Shown here in pieces: positions 40,569-48,344 of a stretch of DNA of 64,000 bases. The translations under genes were made by a program, and so were the position numbers. The stretch spans positions 3,251,934 through 3,315,933 of the forward strand of contig NZ_CP094972.1 in the NCBI RefSeq assembly GCF_025985425.1. The letters run 5' to 3'. Origin of the DNA: Entomomonas sp. E2T0. GTDB lineage: Bacteria > Pseudomonadota > Gammaproteobacteria > Pseudomonadales > Pseudomonadaceae. The notes under the pieces are model-generated. The model made no database searches. It was not told where the DNA came from and saw only the letters and a program-made list of their open reading frames with translations. How positions within the stretch are numbered: the first letter of the stretch is position 1; each line of letters begins with the position of its first letter.

Positions 40569-41589
40569 GTTTGATTTGGGCGATGCTATTGAACGTGGTG
40601 TCGACTTTTTACAAAATAACTGTGGCACTTTTTTTAATACTGTTGGGGATAGTTTAGAGTATCTTGGTAAAACGATTGAAGCTTTTTTGCTTATTATTCC
40701 ACCTTGGCTAGTTATTGCTGTTTTTGTGGGGTTAGCATTTTGGCGAATTAGCTATCGTTTTGCTATCTTTACTGCGCTTGCTTTACTGCTTATTCTCTAT
40801 GGCTTTGCTAATGGCTTTTGGGAATTATCGTTACTTGCCATTTGGTTATCTGTACTGAGTATATGGCGAAATAGAGTTACTTATATTATTTCTGCCATTT
40901 CTTACTTATATTTACCTTATCTTCTTTATGAGTTAGGCAAACCTGTAGGATACTGGGATGCAACCATGATTACCTTAGGCTTAGTATTAAGCTCTACGCT
41001 TATCAGTCTTATTATTGGTATTCCATTAGGTATCTGTATGGCCAAAAGCCGTTATGTAGAGTATGTAGTACGCCCAATTCTCGACTTAATGCAAACTATG
41101 CCAGCTTTCGTTTATTTAATACCCGTTACCATGTTATTTAGTATTGGTTATAGTGTGGGTATTATTGCTACCATTATTTTTGCTATGCCTCCCGCTGTAC
41201 GACTGACCCACTTAGGAATAAGACAGGTGAATAGAGAACTATTAGAAGCTGGTCGTTCGTTTGGTTGTACATATTGGCAACTCTTATTTAAAGTACAACT
41301 ACCCAATGCTATGCCTTCTATTATGACAGGCGTAAATCAATGTTTAATGATGTCACTCTCTATGGTTATTATTGCTTCTATGGTGGGCGTCGAAGGCTTA
41401 GGACAACTAGTTAATGGCAGTTTAAATACCCTTAATATTAGTTTAGGATTTAAAAGTGGCTTAGCTGTTGTTCTTTTAGCAGTAGTACTTGATCGTATTA
41501 CTGAAAGCTTTGGTCGTTCACAATTAGATAAACGTAAGAGTCGTATTGAATGGATTAAAGAACGTCTACATAACTTACAAGAAAACTAA
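40558..41589 (+). CDS. proW: Glycine betaine/proline-type ABC permease (ProW-like)
   Basis: 343 residues from the ATG at 40558 (GGAG eight bases before). About seven helices and the EAA loop 'REAGRSFGCTYWQLLFKVQLPNAMPSIMTGVNQ', here 'LEAGRSFGC'. No periplasmic binding-protein gene follows; the terminator at 41603 closes the two-gene unit. The binding protein must be elsewhere, as for the orphan binding proteins that share CbcWV in Pseudomonas. Confidence 0.93.
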   Translation: MTIEFDLGDAIERGVDFLQNNCGTFFNTVGDSLEYLGKTIEAFLLIIPPWLVIAVFVGLAFWRISYRFAIFTALALLLILYGFANGFWELSLLAIWLSVLSIWRNRVTYIISAISYLYLPYLLYELGKPVGYWDATMITLGLVLSSTLISLIIGIPLGICMAKSRYVEYVVRPILDLMQTMPAFVYLIPVTMLFSIGYSVGIIATIIFAMPPAVRLTHLGIRQVNRELLEAGRSFGCTYWQLLFKVQLPNAMPSIMTGVNQCLMMSLSMVIIASMVGVEGLGQLVNGSLNTLNISLGFKSGLAVVLLAVVLDRITESFGRSQLDKRKSRIEWIKERLHNLQEN

Positions 41590-41600
41590 TTTATAACCAT

Positions 41601-41637
41601 AAAAAACCCTTTAGTAGTCTTATTAAAGGGTTTCTTA
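41601..41637. terminator. Terminator between proW and alcohol dehydrogenase
   Basis: Arms AAACCCTTTA (41604-41613) and TAAAGGGTTT (41624-41633), 10 bp perfect. Confidence 0.8.
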
Positions 41638-41655
41638 TTAAACAACTATGTTAGG

Positions 41656-42729
41656 TCATGGTGTAATTGCAATCTTCATTACACCATCACGTTGGTTAGC
41701 AAATAGATCATAAGCTTCTTCTATTTGATCTAATTTATAGTGATGCGTTACTAACGGTTTAAGATCGACACGACCCGATGCAACTACCTCCATCAAACGT
41801 CGCATACGCTCCTTACCCCCTGGGCAGAGACCACTTACAATATCGATATCACCTAACCCTGCAGCATAGGCATCTAAAGGTATTTTAAGATCGTTAGAAT
41901 AAACACCTAAACTTGATAATCTACCACCTGGACGTAGTGATCTAAGACATGATTCAAAAGTACCTTGAGTACCTAATGCCTCAATGGCCACATCCACACC
42001 GCGGCCATCTGTTAACGCCATGATTTGTTGTACTGAATCACCTTTCTTAAAGTCAACTACATGACTTGCACCAAGCTTTTTAGCCACATCCATACGCGCG
42101 GCTACAGTATCCACACCAATAATAGTAGTAGCACCTAATAATTTAGCACCCGCCACAGCACATAATCCAATAGGGCCTAATGCAAACACTACAACCGTAT
42201 CACCAATTTTAACAGCACCACGCTCAGCACCTGAGAAACCAGTGGACATAATATCAGGACACATCAATACTTCTGTATCTGATAAGCCATCTGGAATTAC
42301 ACAGAGGTTAGCTTGGGCATCATTCACTAAAATATATTCTGCCTGTGAACCATCTATGGTATTACCAAACTTCCAGCCACCTATATGTTTGAAACCATGT
42401 TTAGTATCAGGACCATCCTGTGAACTACAACCACACATACAAGCATTACTGTGACCACTTGGCGTAATAGCACCAGCAATAACACGTTGTCCTTCTTTAA
42501 AACCTGTAACTTGACTACCTAACTTTTCAATAATACCAACAGGCTCATGACCAATTGTCAGACCTCTTGCAACAGGGTATTCACCTTTAAGAATATGAAC
42601 ATCAGTACCACAAATAGTTGTTGTTGTTATTCGTACTAATGCATCTAAAGGACCTACCTCTGGAATGGGTTTGTCTTCTAAAACGATACGATTTTTTTCT
42701 ACAAAAACAGCAGCTTTCATTTTTGGCAT
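41656..42729 (-). CDS. Zinc-dependent medium-chain alcohol dehydrogenase
   Basis: 357 residues. Catalytic zinc ligands 'TICGTDVHI' (C) and 'IGHEPVG' (H-E), Cys-rich 'NACMCGCSSQDG' in place of the usual structural-zinc loop, Rossmann 'VFALGPIGLCAVAGAKLLGA'. Close in style to the secondary alcohol dehydrogenases that reduce acetone and isopropanol. Physiological substrate unknown. AGGAG ribosome site. Confidence 0.88.
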   Translation of the reverse strand: MPKMKAAVFVEKNRIVLEDKPIPEVGPLDALVRITTTTICGTDVHILKGEYPVARGLTIGHEPVGIIEKLGSQVTGFKEGQRVIAGAITPSGHSNACMCGCSSQDGPDTKHGFKHIGGWKFGNTIDGSQAEYILVNDAQANLCVIPDGLSDTEVLMCPDIMSTGFSGAERGAVKIGDTVVVFALGPIGLCAVAGAKLLGATTIIGVDTVAARMDVAKKLGASHVVDFKKGDSVQQIMALTDGRGVDVAIEALGTQGTFESCLRSLRPGGRLSSLGVYSNDLKIPLDAYAAGLGDIDIVSGLCPGGKERMRRLMEVVASGRVDLKPLVTHHYKLDQIEEAYDLFANQRDGVMKIAITP

Positions 42730-42880
42730 TGTTTGACTCCTGTATTAATTGTTGTTGCTAAATACATAGCAACTAAATACTCCCTACAAGAAATATTTTT
42801 ATCCTATAAAGAGGTTAAAATCAGCATAGGACATTGTGTCACAACAATCAACCTTACTAAGTCAATATAAAACTATTTAA

Positions 42881-43210
42881 TTATGCTAATTTTAGTAATG
42901 ACATGCCAGCTACTAGTAGCACTATACCTAGCCAACCATGTAATTTAAGCCGTTGTTTAAAAAGTATCCAACCTAATGTCACAGTCGCTAAAATACCAAA
43001 ACTCCCCCAAATTGCATAAGCCACGGATAAGTCAATACCCTTAACAGCTTGTGCAAGAGAGGAAAAGGCGGCCAGAATACATAAAATCCCGATCACTCCC
43101 CATATTTTTTTAGTAAAGCCATCAGAGTATTTAATTAATACATTAGCAATCACTTCTAGCACAATAGCTAAAATTAAAAATGCTACATGCCACCATGCTA
43201 AATCACTCAT
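42881..43210 (-). CDS. mdtI: SMR-family spermidine export protein MdtI
   Basis: 109 residues, the same length as E. coli MdtI and near-identical in key segments: '[22 protein letters not shown]', '[14 protein letters not shown]'-like '[21 protein letters not shown]'. Four helices, with the essential Glu in helix 1. Forms a heterodimer with MdtJ exporting spermidine. Starts by ATGA overlap with mdtJ. Confidence 0.93.
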   Translation of the reverse strand: MSDLAWWHVAFLILAIVLEVIANVLIKYSDGFTKKIWGVIGILCILAAFSSLAQAVKGIDLSVAYAIWGSFGILATVTLGWILFKQRLKLHGWLGIVLLVAGMSLLKLA

Positions 43211-43569
43211 ATAGCCTCCGAGCTATCATATTGCTTTACTTCTTTTGGACTATGAACACCCAGTTTGATGAGTAGAATGCCTGATACTAACAAGCCTAGC
43301 CCTAATATTTTATAAGCATTTAAATATTCATTAAATAATGCCACACTGATGATTGTAATTAGAACAATTCCAATCCCTTCCCACAATGCATACGCTACAC
43401 CTAAGGGTATTTTTCTTACAGCCAATGATAGTAAATAAAAAGAACCACCAATCATTATATACATCACTAAATGACCTAACATGGGGTAGTTTGTACTGGC
43501 CAGTTTCATAGCTACTAGTCCAATAATCTCGCAACCAATAGCTACCAATAAATAAATCCAAGAACGCAT
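43207..43569 (-). CDS. mdtJ: SMR-family spermidine export protein MdtJ
   Basis: 120 residues from the ATG at 43569 (AAGGA six bases before), E. coli length 121. '[16 protein letters not shown]' and '[19 protein letters not shown]' are MdtJ signatures. It pairs with MdtI; stop and start overlap by four bases, so expression is coupled. A leader of up to about 290 bases precedes it. Confidence 0.93.
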   Translation of the reverse strand: MRSWIYLLVAIGCEIIGLVAMKLASTNYPMLGHLVMYIMIGGSFYLLSLAVRKIPLGVAYALWEGIGIVLITIISVALFNEYLNAYKILGLGLLVSGILLIKLGVHSPKEVKQYDSSEAI

Positions 43570-43699
43570 TATTATCCTTATATACCTAAATAACAGGCAC
43601 ATAAAATCGATATAGAAAAACTACTATCGAGATGTGTTTTAACCAATAAAAGTTATTAACAAAGAAAGGTAACAAGGTACCCTAAAAAGAAAGACGAAC

Positions 43700-43771
43700 T
43701 CAGATATCCCCAGTCCAATGGTACTTCATGGAGAATAATGAAAAGGCGAAAGAAATCTCATAAAAAAACAT
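43700..43771 (-). promoter_or_regulatory. Possible upstream ORF in the mdtJI leader
   Basis: ATG at 43771 opens a 23-codon frame ending 'MKYHWTGDI' and TGA at 43700, about 130 bases before mdtJ. In E. coli the mdtJI leader contains a short ORF (mdtU) that links spermidine to mdtJI expression. The ribosome site is weak, so the frame itself is uncertain. Confidence 0.35.
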
Positions 43772-43944
43772 AATAGTTATCTTTTACCTTATCCAAACAA
43801 CAAAGTCAATAAAAGTTCCCTAAAAAAAGCAACTTTAACTTCACTAAAAATCTAATTACATTTTTGGGCTTGTCTCAGAATAGTGATATGTTAGGCTATA
43901 AAACTTTAATTAATAAATTACTAATAAATAAAGAGAAGGAAGAC

Positions 43945-45198
43945 ATGCAGTATTACAATGACACGATCAGTTGGTTACGAGAATATCCTCTATTTTTTAC
44001 TATTATTTGCCTTAGTATACTTATTATTATCGCTTGGGTTGCAAACTTTATTGTTAAACGAATTTTAGTACGTGGTATAACCAAGCTATTACAAGCTACA
44101 GTTTTAAAACATGATGATGTTTTAAACAGATACAATGTAGTTTCACGTCTATCAAATGTAGTCCCCGCTATGGTTTTAGCATTAGGAATCAATTTAGTTC
44201 CAGGACTTCCTGAAGTTTTTGTACAAATAGTAGATAACGTCTGTGCAGCCTTTATTATCTTAACCCTAGTACTTGCCTTAGGTAATGTATTAGATATTAT
44301 CAATGTACTCTGGCAAAAACGCCCAGATGCTGTTAATAAGCCTATTAAAGGCTATGTTCAGATTGTTAAAATCTTTATCTATGCGATAGCCACTATATTA
44401 ATAATTGCTGCTCTAATTGATAAATCACCTGTAATTTTATTATCAGGTTTAGGTGCAATGGCTGCAGTATTAATGTTAGTTTTCCAAGATACCCTACTTT
44501 CATTAGTAGCTAGTGTACAAATCTCTTCAAACGGCATGATCCGTGTAGGTGATTGGATTGAAATGCCACAAGTAAATGCAGATGGCGATGTGATCGATAT
44601 TGCCCTACATACTGTTAAGGTACAAAACTGGGACAAAACGATCACCAGCATTCCTACTAAAAAGTTTTTATCAGAATCATTCAAAAACTGGCAAGGAATG
44701 ACAGAAGCAGGTGGACGTCGCATCAAAAGAAGCCTATTTATTGATCAAAATAGCATACATTTCTTAACTAAAGAAGAAGAAGGTCATTTAAGAAAATTTA
44801 ATTTATTAAAAGAATATTTAGCAGATAAAGATCAAGAAATAAAAAACTGGAATAAAGAACATGGCGATGACCATGAAGTAAATTGTCGTCGCATCACCAA
44901 TCTTGGAACCTTTAGAGCCTATGTAGAGAAATACCTAAGAAGTCATCCTAAAATACATAAAAATATGACTTTACTAGTACGACAACTGGCATTAACCGCT
45001 GAAGGCATACCCTTAGAACTTTACTGCTTTACCAATGATATTAGCTGGAACGCTTATGAAAGTATTCAATCTGATATCTTTGATCACTTACTTGCTATTC
45101 TACCTGAGTTTGGTCTGAGAGTATTCCAAGATCCAACAGGAAGTGATTTAGCGAATATACGCTTAATTCGTGCTAATAAAACAGTAACAAACCAATAG
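43945..45198 (+). CDS. ybdG: YbdG-type mechanosensitive (MscS-family) channel
   Basis: 417 residues from the ATG at 43945 (AAGGA just upstream), closely matching E. coli YbdG (415). Five N-terminal helices, then the MscS pore and beta domain 'PVILLSGLGAMAAVLMLVFQDTLLSLVASVQISSNGMIRVGDWIEMPQ', and 'DIALHTVKVQNWDKTITSIPT'. 'FKNWQGMTEAGGRRIKRS' is YbdG-specific. Releases solutes on mild hypo-osmotic shock. Confidence 0.95.
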   Translation: MQYYNDTISWLREYPLFFTIICLSILIIIAWVANFIVKRILVRGITKLLQATVLKHDDVLNRYNVVSRLSNVVPAMVLALGINLVPGLPEVFVQIVDNVCAAFIILTLVLALGNVLDIINVLWQKRPDAVNKPIKGYVQIVKIFIYAIATILIIAALIDKSPVILLSGLGAMAAVLMLVFQDTLLSLVASVQISSNGMIRVGDWIEMPQVNADGDVIDIALHTVKVQNWDKTITSIPTKKFLSESFKNWQGMTEAGGRRIKRSLFIDQNSIHFLTKEEEGHLRKFNLLKEYLADKDQEIKNWNKEHGDDHEVNCRRITNLGTFRAYVEKYLRSHPKIHKNMTLLVRQLALTAEGIPLELYCFTNDISWNAYESIQSDIFDHLLAILPEFGLRVFQDPTGSDLANIRLIRANKTVTNQ

Positions 45199-45209
45199 TT
45201 AAATAGTAA

Positions 45210-45235
45210 AGGTGGATAGTAAATACCATCCACCT
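45210..45235 (+). repeat. Hairpin after ybdG
   Basis: Perfect 8-bp arms AGGTGGAT (45210-45217) and ATCCACCT (45228-45235), directly after the gene but without a T-run. Confidence 0.6.
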
Positions 45236-45387
45236 CCTATTACCATATTAATGAATACTCAATAGAAAAATTATTGAATCAATTCTAACTAAACACCTTG
45301 CATTCCATTTTACTGCAATTCATTCGATTTTTTCTAATACGACAAATACTAAATAGCAAGGAAGTTAATCTATAGCGATATAATTGA

Positions 45388-45672
45388 TTATTCATGATAT
45401 TCACAAAGATAAGCTGTAGTTAGCTTAGCTTTCACTTGAAACTTACTATTAGCCGGCACATGAAAAAAAGTACCTGCAGCATATGACTGCCATTCTTGCT
45501 GACCTGCTAATTTAATAGTTAATAAACCACAAATAACTCGCATTACTTCTGCTTTACCTGTAGCAAATTCATAGTCACCTTTTTCCATTACACCAACACT
45601 GACAGGAAAACCTTCTGCATTAAATCCCATTGATTTAACCGTACCATTGAAATACTCATTTACCTCTATCAT
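45388..45672 (-). CDS. ppnP: Pyrimidine/purine nucleoside phosphorylase PpnP
   Basis: 94 residues, full length for the family (DUF1255, YaiE). Cupin fold: 'NAEGFPVSVGVMEKGDYEFAT' and 'VRVICGLLTIKL'-like 'MRVICGLLTIKLAGQ', 'FFHVPANSKFQVK', ending 'YLCEYHE'. Phosphorolysis of many nucleosides. Confidence 0.93.
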   Translation of the reverse strand: MIEVNEYFNGTVKSMGFNAEGFPVSVGVMEKGDYEFATGKAEVMRVICGLLTIKLAGQQEWQSYAAGTFFHVPANSKFQVKAKLTTAYLCEYHE

Positions 45673-45721
45673 TTATTCACCTTTTAGTATAATATGCAAC
45701 TTTTTATAATATCATATTATC

Positions 45722-45749
45722 TTAAGAAACATGCCCTTATGTTTCTTAA
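45722..45749. repeat. Perfect inverted repeat upstream of ppnP and of the small RNA
   Basis: TTAAGAAACAT (45722-45732) and ATGTTTCTTAA (45739-45749), 11 bp each, spacer GCCCTT. May be a regulator site or RNA hairpin; it does not match the GacA box exactly. Confidence 0.55.
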
Positions 45750-45865
45750 CAATAAATAAGAAATATTTTGTTACAAACAAACACTGGTTTTCTTGAAATT
45801 ATATTAAAAAGCACTTTACCAACATTTAAATGGTTGCTAATATGAATCCAAGTAAAGGTTATATC

Positions 45866-46045
45866 ATATCTCAGAGATGAGATATACAGAATTGTCGTTA
45901 CTCTTAAAAGAGTACTTCTAAACAGGGATTATCTGCTTGGGATAGCAAAGCGAGGCCTGCACGGAAACAGGAGTTAAGGCGTGGTATGGATGTCAAGGTC
46001 GGTTTACATGGATTGTAGACAAACAGTCTGAGACTGTTTTTAGCA
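45866..46045 (+). ncRNA. Structured small RNA, candidate Csr/Rsm-type protein sponge
   Basis: An island less AT-rich than its surroundings. It starts with a perfect hairpin (45866-45873/45878-45885, loop GAGA) and ends in a perfect terminator (46021-46028/46032-46039, then TTTTT). Six GGA motifs lie in 90 bases (45926, 45940, 45963, 45970, 45988, 46010); two are exposed in hairpin loops: 45956-45959/45968-45971 with loop CACGGAAA, and 46002-46008/46014-46020 with loop TGGAT. GGA in loops is the binding element of RsmA/CsrA. No protein frame fits. The RNA call is firmer than the Rsm name. It could instead be the end of a decayed mobile element. Confidence 0.45.
46021..46041 (+). terminator. 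Terminator of the small RNA
   Basis: AAACAGTC (46021-46028), loop TGA, GACTGTTT (46032-46039), then TT. Confidence 0.85.
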
Positions 46046-46090
46046 TGAGAGATTATTATTAGGAGTATTTTCAAGGGTAACGACATTTTT

Positions 46091-46960
46091 TTACCCTTTA
46101 TTTTTTACCTTTCTTTTATTATTTATCCCTTTATTTTTTGCTTTTAATATCTTTCTAAGAAAAGATGGTTCCATCATTGTTTTCTCTGATAGAGTTTCTT
46201 CCCCTTTATAATATTTCTGTATCATTCCTTGTAAACTGGGTAATTTATCAATAGAAATAGCTAAGGGTTGGCTATATGACGAATCATCCATCAAATTATC
46301 ATCTAACTTTAAAAAATACTGGTAATCTTCTGTTAACAAAGCCTGTTCCCTACTAGGCCATGTTTGCATTAAATAACTTGTTGTATCATTACAGGCAATA
46401 CCTACTTCACCTTGTTGATCCCTATAAATTTCTTTAGGTAAAATCTCATAAGAAGTAAATACAAAACTCAAAAAATAACGACTATAACTCGCAGGGCAAA
46501 CGACTCCATGAGGAAATAATTGATCTTCTTTATTTGGCATTTGTATCCAATTAAAGCTTACCATTTTATCAACAGGTAGCTCCTTCACTTTATCCCATGA
46601 ACGAGTCGCAAATTCCCCATGATAATCAAACAAATAAATTTTTATCTTTAAACTAGGATTAAAAACAAAAATTAATAAGATAAATAATAAAAGCGTAGTT
46701 AATAATTGGATAAGCAAATTAATCCAATACTTTTCAATTAAAATAAATAACAAAGAAATATAACAAGCAGCAACACCAATAAAGAAGATAAAATCCAAAC
46801 GGTCCGATTTAATTTGTATAAAATAGGTATCAAGTGACTCTATATTTAATAAATGAACAACTACGCCTAACCCAATACAAATACACATAATCGTTAATAA
46901 AAATAGATTACGTGTTAATACATCGATAAAAGATGGTGATTGCTGCATGTTAGACTGCAA
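46091..46960 (-). CDS. Membrane protein of unknown function
   Basis: 289 residues with three hydrophobic helices in the first 110 ('NLFLLTIMCICIGLGVVVHLL', 'LDFIFFIGVAACYISLLFILI', 'LTTLLLFILLIFVF') and a soluble domain of about 170 residues that faces the periplasm or cytoplasm, ending in a Lys/Asn-rich tail (KNKGINNKRKVKNKG). Start is TTG at 46960 with AAGGA nine bases before; ATG at 46948 is the alternative. No family recognised. Confidence 0.65.
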   Translation of the reverse strand: MQSNMQQSPSFIDVLTRNLFLLTIMCICIGLGVVVHLLNIESLDTYFIQIKSDRLDFIFFIGVAACYISLLFILIEKYWINLLIQLLTTLLLFILLIFVFNPSLKIKIYLFDYHGEFATRSWDKVKELPVDKMVSFNWIQMPNKEDQLFPHGVVCPASYSRYFLSFVFTSYEILPKEIYRDQQGEVGIACNDTTSYLMQTWPSREQALLTEDYQYFLKLDDNLMDDSSYSQPLAISIDKLPSLQGMIQKYYKGEETLSEKTMMEPSFLRKILKAKNKGINNKRKVKNKG

Positions 46961-47132
46961 AGCTTAATTTCCTTTATAACTCTAAATAACTAATATTTTC
47001 ATCAACTTTCTTATTGAAATACTTTATAACTTCACTTATAAGAATATTTTTAAATGTGTAATTATAATTGATTACTTATTATGAGAATAATTACTCAATT
47101 ATTACGTTATGTTTATGTCCACAAACTCAATG

Positions 47133-47618
47133 TTATTCTTTACCTTCTAATAAACTAAATAACTGTACACTATTAGGCAAATGACTGGTTTGAATACGTA
47201 TTAACCTTATACCTGCAGCTTTAAGGGCTTTATTTTTACGCTGATCCGCTTCTCGCCTTCTTTTTAGCAAATGGCTACGATCATCTAACTCAATAACAGC
47301 TACCATTTCTAAACTATCATCTAAAATCACATAATCCAAACTCATATGCCATATTTTATTTAACCACTTTAGCTCATTTTTTCCTCTAGGTGGTCTAATA
47401 ACCTGACTCAGATGCACTTGGGCAAGAATATGACAATTAGGGAAAGTATTTTTGAGATGCCAATAAAACTTTTTCTCAATCGGTGACATCACTGGTACTG
47501 CTTGATAAGGCCATGCTTGTGCTCTTTTAAATATAACAACCAATATCGTCACAACCACTAAAACCAATAAAGCTATCGCTGGATATAGTAGAAGTTGCAG
47601 TACCAGCTCTGTATCCAT
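47133..47618 (-). CDS. DUF2726 membrane-anchored protein
   Basis: 161 residues. N-terminal helix (LLLYPAIALLVLVVVTILVVIF), then a domain 'MSPIEKKFYWHLKNTFPNCHILAQVHLSQVI...VAVIELDDRSHLLKRRREADQRKNKALKAAGIRLIRI', the DUF2726 pattern. The E-L-D-D-x-S-H...R-x-x-D-x-x-K-N core is like a PD-(D/E)xK-type nuclease fold but function is unknown. Seven bases from the phosphatase gene; probable operon with it and recQ. Confidence 0.8.
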   Translation of the reverse strand: MDTELVLQLLLYPAIALLVLVVVTILVVIFKRAQAWPYQAVPVMSPIEKKFYWHLKNTFPNCHILAQVHLSQVIRPPRGKNELKWLNKIWHMSLDYVILDDSLEMVAVIELDDRSHLLKRRREADQRKNKALKAAGIRLIRIQTSHLPNSVQLFSLLEGKE

Positions 47619-47625
47619 AAAATCA

Positions 47626-48333
47626 TTAACCCTCTAAGTAGTGATCACGAATAGCTTTTATGTCTATATCTAGCGTATGGGTTAAGTATCTATCAACGCC
47701 ACCATAATCCTTATTAATCATTTGTAATGAATGATCTAAATACTCTGGCGAAACACCTAATATAGCATTTAATGCTTCATTATCAATTTCATTATCCATA
47801 AAATCAGCAATTTGCCTTTTTAATCCTGCCACTGCTTTATTAGAATATAAGTAATCTTCTAAAATTGTCTCAAAATCAACACTTAATGCTGACAATAAAA
47901 GTAATGATGCAAATCCAGTACGATCTTTTCCAGCTGTACAGTGATAAAGCATCGTTTTACCCTGCTCAGCCTGTTTTAATAAATAACGAAACTGATGCTG
48001 AAACTCTATAGGAAAACGTCGATAAACATCATGCATTGCCCGTACAGCTTTCTTTTTAGTAAGACCACTACCAAAAAAGCCACTTAAGTCACCTGTAAAA
48101 ATTGGTTGTGCTACCCAATTAAAATATTCAGCAAACACTTGCTCTGAATTACGTTTTTCGTTATCACTACGAAAATCTATAACTTCATCGAGAGTTAACT
48201 GTTGTAAATATTCACGATCCTTCTCACTAGCTAAGCTAGGGTTACCCGATCTAAATAACTTATTAGTTTTTATTTGCATACCTTGTTGGGTAACAATACC
48301 TCCCAACTCACGCATATTAACAATATTTTCCAC
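47626..48333 (-). CDS. Tyrosine/serine-type protein phosphatase
   Basis: About 235 residues from the GTG at 48333; a longer form starts at a TTG at 48381 inside recQ. P-loop C-x5-R in 'MLYHCTAGKDRTGFASLLLL', with the family N-terminus 'NIVNMRELGGIVTQQGMQIKTNKLFRSGNP'. DSP/PTP-like phosphatase of IphP type; substrates unknown. Downstream of recQ on the same strand. Confidence 0.88.
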   Translation of the reverse strand: MENIVNMRELGGIVTQQGMQIKTNKLFRSGNPSLASEKDREYLQQLTLDEVIDFRSDNEKRNSEQVFAEYFNWVAQPIFTGDLSGFFGSGLTKKKAVRAMHDVYRRFPIEFQHQFRYLLKQAEQGKTMLYHCTAGKDRTGFASLLLLSALSVDFETILEDYLYSNKAVAGLKRQIADFMDNEIDNEALNAILGVSPEYLDHSLQMINKDYGGVDRYLTHTLDIDIKAIRDHYLEG

Positions 48334-48344
48334 TACAGTATTAC

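Noticed and set aside
43603..43860. Guanidine (ykkC or mini-ykkC) riboswitch before the SMR genes
   Set aside because: I cannot find the conserved ykkC or paired ACGR hairpins, and MdtJI are spermidine-type rather than guanidine-type SMR proteins.
45722..45749. GacA binding box for the sRNA
   Set aside because: The inverted repeat lacks the TGTAAG-N6-CTTACA layout; kept only as a repeat.
45866..46045. Decayed TnpB/IS605 tail or its guide RNA
   Set aside because: A plus-strand frame reads ARPARKQELRRG..., faintly like a TnpB tail, but no RuvC motif or rest of the transposase is found. Left as alternative to the sRNA.
45904..46086. Minus-strand 60-codon frame across the sRNA candidate
   Set aside because: No ribosome site, no domain, and the terminator hairpin lies inside it.
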